Assembly (NCBI GenBank): GCA_037976565.1
Contig: CP137668.1
Coordinates: 262,719-326,718 of the forward strand
Source of the DNA: Mesocentrotus franciscanus
Lineage: Eukaryota; Echinodermata; Echinoidea; Camarodonta; Strongylocentrotidae
Direction of reading: 5' to 3'
DNA length: 64,000 nt
In this document: piece by piece, positions 56,125-64,000 of the stretch
Position numbering within the stretch: the first letter of the stretch is position 1
How the letters are laid out: each line of letters begins with the position of its first letter
Translations under genes and position numbers: made by a program
Notes under the pieces: model-generated
Databases searched by the model: none
Told to the model about the DNA's origin: nothing
The model's input: only the letters and a program-made list of their open reading frames with translations

Positions 56125-57339
56125 AACGTTAAAGACATTTTGTTTACTAGTTTGACAAGAAATGTAATGATTGTTTCGGCAGATACAGGATTATATTCGG
56201 GGGGGGGGGGTTGGACATAATAATGATACCTCAAAAGGCTCAAATATCTAACAGGCAAAGAGGACAAATACAAATACAGGATGGGGCAGGCAAGTGTGTG
56301 GTCAATGTGCTTCTTCTTTTTCTCTTCTTTTTTTCAACCAGAGGGCCCCTCCCTAGATCCGTCAATGTTCAGTCTAGGTTATTACAATGGTCATGATTGT
56401 AATTCAGTCAATCTTGTGACTTTCAAATATAACTATATAGAGACACCTTTCCGTCACGTTCTACAAGCAACGTTTCCAACAAGCTACTAAAGTTTTATAT
56501 ACCCTTTTCATGTCCTCCACTAGACTTATGTTTATTAATGTTGTTTATTTGATGGTGGATAATAAGTATTTTCACTTTGTTAAAAAATAAGGACATGAAG
56601 ATGACACTCCTTGCAATGAGAGATTGCAATGAAAACTTGATAGAATTTGTGTATGACCTAATTGCTGCCTGCATGCCTAAGCAGCATTTATCTTATTCAA
56701 TCTCAACTCCACGTGTTCAATCTTATCACTCACAACACTCATAAATAGCCTCTTTTATACACGCTCATATCTCTCTCGAAATTGAGACAAATTTAATCGA
56801 GCTGATAAAAAGACAGTTATGATAATAATGTATTATTATAATCGTACTTTATCAAAACCACAATGTATTATCACAACAAGGAAGATTAAGAATCATAAAC
56901 CACCTCATTCGGCTAATTTAGCTTATCGTTTGGCTGTTTGAGATAAATCAGATACCGATAAGAACCAGTAGATATAGTTATGTCGTTAATATCCCGACAA
57001 ATTTGTTTTCATTACGATGAAATGATGATTAAAATGTGAGGAATAAAAGGCTTCTTCATTGAAGTAAGTGTTGTATTGCTAACGCTCTGTCTTTGCTTTT
57101 ATGAAACTTTTTTTCTCCTGATAATACTTGGGACCATGCTAACATCCCCACATGACGTTACTAAAATTATTTAAGTTAGGCCAATGCAATTATTTAGAAC
57201 GCCTTTGCTTCATTTTGCCCAGTCTTGAATTACTTACATATACCCTATCGTTCGTGTCTATGAATGTATTTCCAAGTGAATTCATAACAGAGAAGAGACC
57301 AACAATAGGCTTGCGCCTTCGTCCTGTACCAGAGGATGA

Positions 57340-57383
57340 TGACGATGACGAAGATCATGATGATGAAGCTGGTGAGGATGATG

Positions 57384-57424
<41 letters not shown>

Positions 57425-57425
57425 A
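57340..57425 (+). repeat. (GAT)n microsatellite
   Basis: A trinucleotide tract that creates a poly-aspartate frame of 102 codons. No splice or domain evidence supports a gene. Confidence 0.85.
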
Positions 57426-59360
57426 ATGTGGAGGAAAGAGGAGAAGGAGGAGAAGGCTGATGATGATGATGCAACTAAGCAAATGTAAGACAAGAACTTC
57501 AAAATGTGCTGTAATATACAGAACGTCCCAGAATAAACGAAACCCCAAATCAAACGCTTTTTACATATAATTCTTTGTTTTTCAAAAGTAATATGCTTTC
57601 AAATGATATATTGATTGCATTAACCCATACATGCTCAACTGAGAAACATTGTTTGGAAAATGGCATGTCAAAATACATTTGTGCCATATAACAGTAAAAA
57701 CAGGATCACATGCACTTGAACATGATCGACCGGAAGAAAACACCAACTTTAAAACCTAATGAGAAGATTGTTTTCATGTGCTTTTTTTAACAATCATGGC
57801 AAAAGTAGTGCCATCATCAAAAGACAAAGGATAATTGAGGAAATGTTGATGGTGAGGGTAAGAAGGGCATATTTGTACTTGTTCTATTAATGGTTATACA
57901 TTTCCATTAGGTCATGCAATAATAACGACTAGTAACGTTTTCACTTTTTCACCAAAATCTGGCACGAATGGATTTTGATATGCCTTTCAAAACAATGTTG
58001 CTCGGTAAAAGCGTGTATGGATTAATACAATCGAAGTGTCATTTGAAATCATATTACTTTTACTTTATGAAAAGCAAGAATTTTTTTTCATACGGCTCAT
58101 AGTTCGCTCACAATAATCGTCTGTTTTCTGGTTTCGTTTTTTTTTCTGGGACGCATTGTATATAATGCCTATATGTCACTACCAATTTTGTTTTTGTAAA
58201 TTCGAAGAGATTTTCTTAAAATCAATTAGTTATTTTTCTAATAATAAAATCTACCATGACTTTAAAAAGAATTACACGTTATTCCCCTGTTATTGGAGGG
58301 GTCTGTTGGTCTATAGGCTCATATAACGACAACTATATGTGCACTCGTTCTGAGGTATATATCAAATTCAATTTATTTTTCAACAGAATAATGTTTGCAT
58401 AAAACAAACTAAACGATTTTTTTCAATACTTACTCACTTTGAAGACATTCAACTACTATGAGATAACAGTTTCCTCGTGTTTAGTTCTCCTCTTCTTGGA
58501 TATTACTGCCTCATTGCTCAATTTAATAACTGAAATAAAATGAATTTTTCTATTGACAGTGTATGAATAATGATCTTAATTCCGGTTTCAGTTCACTGTG
58601 TCTAAGATGACGCCATTGATGACGAGTATGAAGTCAACATGTGACGTGTTGGTACACTTGACCGACAACACCCGTCAGTTTACCCAACACTTCTAGGTTG
58701 GAAGGATACTTTGCCCGTGGCATATACCACTTCAAACTTACCCACTCGAAGCAGAAATGTATACAACATGGAAACTTTCAGAAAAAATGGTACTTTAAGT
58801 CCCCCGTCGACCAGCATAGAACGTGCGCTATGCTAATCCACTGTCATTAACATTCATAACATCAGCAAGGTATCGTCAAAATTATCAATTTGTAGATTCT
58901 GAGCTTCCAAGGAGGCTGTCGCTTTCAAAACTACTGCAAAAATCGTTTTCTTTTGAAAGTAATCTTTTGTTCAAATTAGACAAAAGATTGGACTTTAAGG
59001 TCATTCGTGGAATCAAAAACTATAATCTTTGGACCTTAAATACCATTAACTATGATATTATGAGTATATCTAGCGGGAAAACATATTTTGTGTTTGTTGA
59101 AAGTAAATGTAACGGTTAAAGAGCGTCTGTTTTATCCATTTATAACCAATACTATAATATATTTTATTAAATTATAAAAGTATTAATTTTATAGTGTGAT
59201 GAGAGCATTTTTTTTTTTGGGGGGGGAGGGGGCAAGCATAATTATAATGCATAGGAAAGTATTGATAAATATTTCGAATCTTAAAACACCAAAAAATAAA
59301 AAAATAAATCGTTGTTTTATGTAATAATATAAATAACATGTCTTCGTGCACACTATTCTT

Positions 59361-59674
59361 TCATAGTTAGAGATGTCGTTTGAATAGATAACCAGAGGTT
59401 CATATTTAGAGATGTCGTTTGAATAGATAACCAGAGGTTCATATTTAGAGATGTCGTTTGAATAGATAACCAGAGGTTCATATTTAGAGATGTTGTTTGA
59501 ATAGATAACCAGAGGTTCATATTTAGAGATGTCGTTTGAATAGATAACCAGAGGTTCATATTTAGAGATGTCGTTTGAATAGATAACCAGAGGTTCATAT
59601 TTAGAGATGTTGTTTGAATAGATAACCAGAGGTTCATATTTAGAGATGTCGTTTGAATAGATAACCAGAGGTTC
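59361..59674. repeat. Eight-copy 39-bp tandem repeat carrying GATA sites
   Basis: Eight copies of a 39-bp unit (TTAGAGATGTCGTTTGAATA and then GATAACCAGAGGTTCATAT). Copies 4 and 7 share a C-to-T change (TTG for TCG), implying a 117-bp higher-order unit. Each copy contains AGATAA, a consensus WGATAR site. Because 39 is a multiple of three, the minus strand shows a false 13-residue protein repeat. Confidence 0.92.
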
Positions 59675-59772
59675 TAAAATGATACCATTCCTTGCACTTG
59701 CTGCGGGGTTCTAATGTCATATTTCGTAAAATGGGAAACTGTAATATTTTGTATGATCGGTCAAAAACAGTG

Positions 59773-60045
59773 ATGATAATAATAATAATAATAGTTCGTC
59801 CTTATATAGCGCATTTCAGGACCGCAGGCCCTCTCAATGCGCTTTACAGATATATATTATTACCCCGGTCATCGGATTCATGCTAACTCGCACACAATGT
59901 ATGCACATTCTCCACTCCCTGGGGAGCATTCCAGCCAGTCGCCATTTTACAAGCGCCACTTGCTAATCAAACCACATTAACTTTCGCATCCTACCGGGTA
60001 CCCATTTAACACCTGGGTGGAGAGTGGCAAATGATGGGCTGCGTT
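59773..60045 (-). mobile_element. SINE-like element lacking its tRNA head
   Basis: Read on the minus strand: CTCTCCACCCAGGTGTTAAA, a GGGTACCCGGTAGGA block, GGGTAATAATA, AAAGCGCATTGAGAGGGCC, GCGCTATATAAGGACG and a final (TAT)n. Motif order and tail match the plus-strand element at 5.3 kb. The head is absent or replaced by the neighbouring (GA)n tract. Confidence 0.55.
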
Positions 60046-60089
60046 GGTGTCACAAGTAGTACAAGTAAGAATATCATGGGGGAAAAGAA

Positions 60090-60224
60090 GATAGAGGAGA
60101 GAATGTAAGATATGAAGAGAGAGGGAGAGGGAGGGGAAAGACGGAGAGAGAGATAGAAAGAGAGATGGGGCAGAGGTGGGAAGGAGTGAATGAGAGAGAG
60201 AGGGAGAGAGAGAGAGAGAGAGAG

Positions 60225-60266
<42 letters not shown>

Positions 60267-60270
60267 GCGT
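60090..60270 (+). repeat. (GA)n microsatellite
   Basis: An imperfect GA/GGGA tract. The S/L-rich frames on the minus strand are artefacts. Confidence 0.9.
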
Positions 60271-62691
60271 GGAGACGGGTAGACGGTATAATTTGGTCAC
60301 CAGGTGGCAGTATATCACACACTTGATATAGCACATACAGTGTATAGGAAAACTACATTTGCCATATTGTAGATTTTTGGCTATTCTAATTAAAAATCAA
60401 TCTTAATCATATATAGGGGAATTTCTACATCTTAAGTAGCTACTAACCTAAATGTCTTAGGACACATTTTAATGTCATTATTAGAAAGAACTGAATCAGA
60501 ATCAGTTTGGTGAAGAAAAGAAAAAGAACAGACTTCAACAGAAAGTTAGCCACTAAATTAACTCTTACCAACTCATTACCAGGTATTTTCAAGAACTTCT
60601 CATACTCCATATTAGCATATATCATGATAAATCCTCATGTACACAAGAACAAGACATATGTAAAAAGAAAATGTAATGTATAGCTTTTTAATATTTGATA
60701 AAATAATTTCTGTAACATACACCATATTATTGCCATTATCCAGAAATGCTCATCACCCAAATATTACCACATGCTCATTCTGCTGGTACCATTGTATATA
60801 CATGAATAACAAATATTTGTACTGAATGTAGAGTACGCAGGATTTTTTCAAGGGGTTAAATCGCGTTGAAAATTTCGAACGACTAAGCGGGGAGGGGTAA
60901 GAGCACTTTTTTTTTACAATTACAAAAATTTGAGGGGGGGGGGTGCCTGATGGAATTGATCTACTTCATCTAACTCCATAAGTAATGGAATATGAATGGT
61001 AAGCCAGTGTACATACAACCCATACTGATCAAAATAATTCATATGCTAAGCGTTAATAAACGGTTGTGATTCAATCTTAAAGATAAACTCGAGTTCTGGT
61101 AAATATAGAAAATAAATTCTCACAGAATCCAACGAAACTTACACTGAATGTTCAGAAACAAAACAAACTTAATGAAAAAAATGTTAATGAGCTTTCAATA
61201 CATGATCTTTTATAATGTAAATGGCTTTGTAAATATGTTATTACTTTGTAAAGTGACCCTTACAGCCTGACCTACTTGTCTCTTTTTATAAACCAATAAA
61301 AAACAAAATAAAATGAAGATAGACAGAATATTCAACTTCCGTTAACAAGAATAAATCACATGTCAATCAAATTTGTGAATTCTTAATCAGTAGATGCATC
61401 CATTGGGGTGATATGTATAGCAATTAATACTGTGTTTCTAAGCACTTTAAACTGTAATTATTGCATACATGTTTGATGTTTTTGATGCCCAAACAATTCT
61501 AATCTCATTAGACTCATGGCTCCTATGGTAGTTTGTAAATACAGAATGTACTGAAATTACATATGATCTTATTAGTATCGAGTGGCAATATGAGCACATA
61601 TGATAAAGCATAGTAGCATACACAAATCTTCCAAATACATGTCGTCACTTTATTACATAAAATCTTACACATTAAAAAAACGTAACAAAGATAAAAAATA
61701 TAATTTGATAGCAGATGTATTTATATTGAGGTGAGTAAGAAAAAATAAAGAATAAGGACAATTTTTATTTGACTATTAGACAATCCTATGACAATCTACT
61801 TACAGGTAATCACATGCAATTATTTCAGTAGCTGACATCAGTTATAGAAACTTGAATACAAAATAATTTATGAAAAGAGCAGAGATCTTATATAAGTAAA
61901 TGTAGATTACTATAGGTTTCTATGTATGTTGTTTACAGCTGGTTTTCTTCATTTGTTTACATGTTGCAGATCTGAATAAGCAATTACTATAAGAAGATAA
62001 TTACATTTTGCATTTTGATCGCCACTTCAGAGTGATTTTTAAACAATATTTCATTTCATTACCAAAACTCACTGCCACAGTATCAATCACATCATTCTTC
62101 ATGATCTAAGTCATTCAGTAGGCCTATAGATAGCATTCTTTCCTTTATTGATACCGTGGATGGCAAATCCTGCCCAAGAATATGAGCTGTGAAAAATATC
62201 ATTTGAATAAGAATTGCTACATTTCTCTTCATGAAGCAAAAACATGGGAAGTATATTCCCATGGACGATATGTATTCCATGCCAAATTGACCAATGAAGC
62301 AAAGCACTATAGGGTGATTCCGTGCAATGTGTCCCATGGGACATACCTCTTTTCTACACATTTCACCCAAAAATGAAGAATCTCTTGATAAGACCATTGA
62401 ATAATGGTGCTTTTTCATATCACCACTGCTCTGTTAGCCATAGTCTCTATCATGGAGATTTTATATTCATGGCTGAGTATATAAATGTTTGTCATACATG
62501 TATGTCACATTGCATAGAATTACTGTATAGGTCAAGATTAACTCTTAAGAGTTCAGTTACAATTGTTCAAAATGCTGGTGTCACAGTCACAGTTAATCTT
62601 GAGATTAGAATACATGTCTGTCAGGTATATATGAATAGCTTCTGAGGAGCTAAGTTCCCTGCATTTATACCTTGGTAATCCTAGGGCGCCC
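60271..62691 (-). other. Downstream flank and probable 3' UTR of lactb2
   Basis: No coding sequence is recognised. AATAAA on the minus strand at 62143-62148, 544 nt past the lactb2 stop, and another near 61,648 are candidate poly(A) signals. The overlapping open frames near 62.1-62.6 kb on both strands share no domain and look like chance. A G-rich tract lies near 60,934. Confidence 0.5.
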
Positions 62692-62738
62692 TCATAGGTT
62701 GCTTTTCCAGTGGTACTTCTCATCAGATGCTGCCCTCA
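62692..62738 (-). CDS. lactb2: lactb2 last coding exon
   Basis: 47 nt after a TTTAACCAG acceptor. Joined in phase 1 to the previous exon it gives EGTIVRAASDEKYHWKSNL and TGA at 62692-62694. This matches the length, position and ending of LACTB2 proteins, which finish with a short K-x-W-K-x-x-L tail. The exon is too short to be seen as an ORF and was found from the homology and the phase. Confidence 0.85.
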
Positions 62739-63232
62739 CTGGTTAAATGGAAGCATAAGAGGTGAGATTAATTCAATGATCTGATTTTGGCATTACACAT
62801 ACACTTTTTTTAAATTTGCTGAATATATCCCATGCATTATTTTAATAATATTAATTAAAAACACCATCTTTGATGAAAGATGATCTTTCATTTATACAAT
62901 ATGAAGAAAACAATAAAATGCAATCCGATCTAATCTGAGAATTTGTAGAAGACCAACACCTAGTTGCTAAATCAAAGGCATTGATGAGACTGAAAAATAC
63001 AGTATACATTACATGATTCATTTAGCAGAGAAAGCAGTAGAGGCTAGCTGTATGCATTATCTGGAATCCTGAAAGCTGGATGTATATATTTATTTATCGA
63101 ATTATTACATTAACTTCAGCTTGAATAAGGAGTATCTACAAATACAGCATCATGCAATTATAAAGAAATAGACATACATATTGAAAACTGGAATTGGATT
63201 AAGGATTGTCATATTAACATTCATTCACTTAC

Positions 63233-63313
63233 CAATCGTTCCTTCTTTCTCTAGTTTCTCTAGATGATGTGAGACATTTCTGGCTGCAGCAGGGTGAAGG
63301 ATTTCGGCGTTTC
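63233..63313 (-). pseudogene. lactb2: lactb2 penultimate coding exon with apparent 1-base deletion
   Basis: Acceptor CCTTCAG, donor GATTG followed by GTAAGT; 81 nt. From the phase-0 upstream exon, reading starts ETP, exactly as in the family's IIYKETPE-type segment. The family-like remainder (EILHPAAARNVSHHLEKLEK) lies in another frame; continuing in the first frame hits a TAG. One base is missing near 63,305-63,306, and an 82-nt exon would fit both neighbours. The flanking exons look intact, so a sequence or assembly error, or a recent single allele lesion, is more likely than an old pseudogene. The segment belongs to the C-terminal helical domain, not the metal site. Confidence 0.75.
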
Positions 63314-63639
63314 CTGAAGGTAACAAAGAGACAAACAGTTTTTAATGCATTGTGTACTACCTTGCCTAACATAACACCAATCTATCAGAATTGAACATTC
63401 CTGACAAATGTATGCCAGAATTATTGTTAAATTGTATAAACTAAACAAGACAGAGGAGGTTGAATGTTAAGCATGAGGGAAAATTTGGAAAAACCTCTGA
63501 GAACAGGAGATCTCCAGCCTAAAACAGTGAAGTTTGAGCCTCTGTATGCTTTTACTAATATAATCAGTCTAACCCATGAGGTTGGTAGCTTTCAAGTATG
63601 TCACCAAGACTGTAGATGAAGAAGAAGAAGAGGGCTTAC

Positions 63640-63864
63640 TGTGTAGATAATCTTGACAAGATCCATTGCATCCATGTCTTTATCACCATGTTCCTGGAGC
63701 ACTGCACTGATCTGACTCTCTCTTAGGTTACGATGATCAATATACATCTGAAGTTTAGGCACAGCGTCATCAACTATGGGACCATGGCCGGGATAAAGCT
63801 TATCAGGTTTGAGGGAGACTAGCAATTCCAGAGATTTCATGTATGTATAGAGGTCTTCAAACAC
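63640..63864 (-). CDS. lactb2: LACTB2-type endoribonuclease, metallo-beta-lactamase-fold exon (partial gene)
   Basis: 225 nt, phase 0 at both ends, from a TTCTTGCAG acceptor to an ACA/GTAAGC donor: 75 residues from VFEDLYTYMKSLE to MDLVKIIYT. LACTB2 is a mitochondrial-matrix, zinc-dependent single-strand endoribonuclease acting on mitochondrial RNA. LYPGHGPIV holds the conserved histidine of the last metal-site motif. YIDHRNLRESQI begins the C-terminal helical domain. The HxHxDH motif and other metal ligands must lie in exons right of the window. The gene runs on the minus strand into the intergenic region upstream of gatae, tail-to-head with it. Confidence 0.9.
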
Positions 63865-63894
63865 CTGCAAGAAAGAGTTGACGAGATGGAGAGG

Positions 63895-63910
63895 GAGAGA
63901 TAGAGAAAGT

Positions 63911-63968
<58 letters not shown>

Positions 63969-64000
63969 AAGTATAAGAGAGAGAGAGAGATAGAGAGAGA
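63895..64000 (+). repeat. (GA)n microsatellite in a lactb2 intron at the window edge
   Basis: Nearly pure GA repeat with GATAGAGAAAGTATAAGA interruptions occurring twice. It continues past the window. Confidence 0.9.

Larger units (their letters stand above)
44301..59360. other. Upstream flank of gatae: non-coding with repeats
   Basis: No gene can be supported over these 15 kb. Visible items are a second TIR element (47.6 kb), (GA)n at 48,790-48,905, (CT)n at 49,345-49,400, an interstitial telomeric tract (53.3 kb), (CCA)n at 54,325-54,375, a SINE tail (55.6 kb), a 50-bp duplication (56.02-56.12 kb) and (GAT)n at 57,340-57,425. Long acidic, basic or S/L-rich frames here follow the microsatellites. 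Distal enhancers or first exons of gatae may lie here but are not identifiable by eye. Confidence 0.6.

Noticed and set aside
57152..57460. Acidic 102-codon frame with a poly-aspartate tail
   Set aside because: Driven by (GAT)n; the upstream part has no family resemblance or splice context.
59353..59637. Minus-strand protein of seven identical 13-residue repeats
   Set aside because: It is a by-product of a 39-bp tandem DNA repeat; there is no flanking coding sequence.
59361..59674. CRISPR-like regular array
   Set aside because: The units are contiguous with no unique spacers, and the DNA is clearly animal nuclear sequence.
62092..62645. Overlapping open frames on both strands as an extra gene
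   Set aside because: The region is the probable lactb2 3' UTR; the frames overlap each other and show no domain or splice signals.

Overview
This is a stretch of animal nuclear DNA, most likely from an echinoderm (probably a sea urchin). It is AT-rich and intron-rich, full of (CT)n/(GA)n and trinucleotide microsatellites, tRNA-derived SINE-like repeats, small inverted-repeat elements and a foldback-type element. Only three genes can be supported, all on the minus strand. Almost all other open frames are chance or low-complexity frames. Species, identity percentages and expression cannot be determined from the sequence alone.

Layout. (1) 1-525: the first coding exon of an SLC25A32-type mitochondrial folate/FAD carrier; the rest lies left of the window. 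(2) 525-13,549: an intergenic block with a decayed LINE 3' end (about 1.9-2.7 kb), a tRNA-type SINE (5.27-5.58 kb), a roughly 3.5 kb foldback-like element (5.7-9.2 kb) and AAG/CT/AATC simple repeats. (3) 13,550-43,936: a complete coding model of a GATA4/5/6-class transcription factor (gatae in sea urchin nomenclature). It has six coding exons, two zinc fingers on separate exons, and a 24.9 kb first coding intron. The model gives 707 residues, or 685 if a 66-nt in-frame exon is skipped. (4) 43,937-62,690: the upstream flank of gatae, with a probable promoter near 44.2-44.3 kb, mobile-element copies, an interstitial telomeric tract and a 39-bp tandem array carrying GATA sites. (5) 62,692-63,864: the last three coding exons of a LACTB2-type metallo-beta-lactamase-fold endoribonuclease, whose 5' part lies right of the window. 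One of these exons carries an apparent 1-base deletion.

The three genes are functionally unrelated (mitochondrial import, endomesoderm transcription control, RNA processing). Their human relatives SLC25A32, GATA4 and LACTB2 all lie on chromosome 8, so the neighbourhood may be a remnant of an ancestral linkage group.

The most unusual signal is in gatae. The 731-bp intron between the two zinc-finger exons consists mostly of a 22-bp tandem repeat whose unit is a copy of the authentic 5' splice site of the N-finger exon, giving a ladder of decoy donors that starts exactly at the real one.
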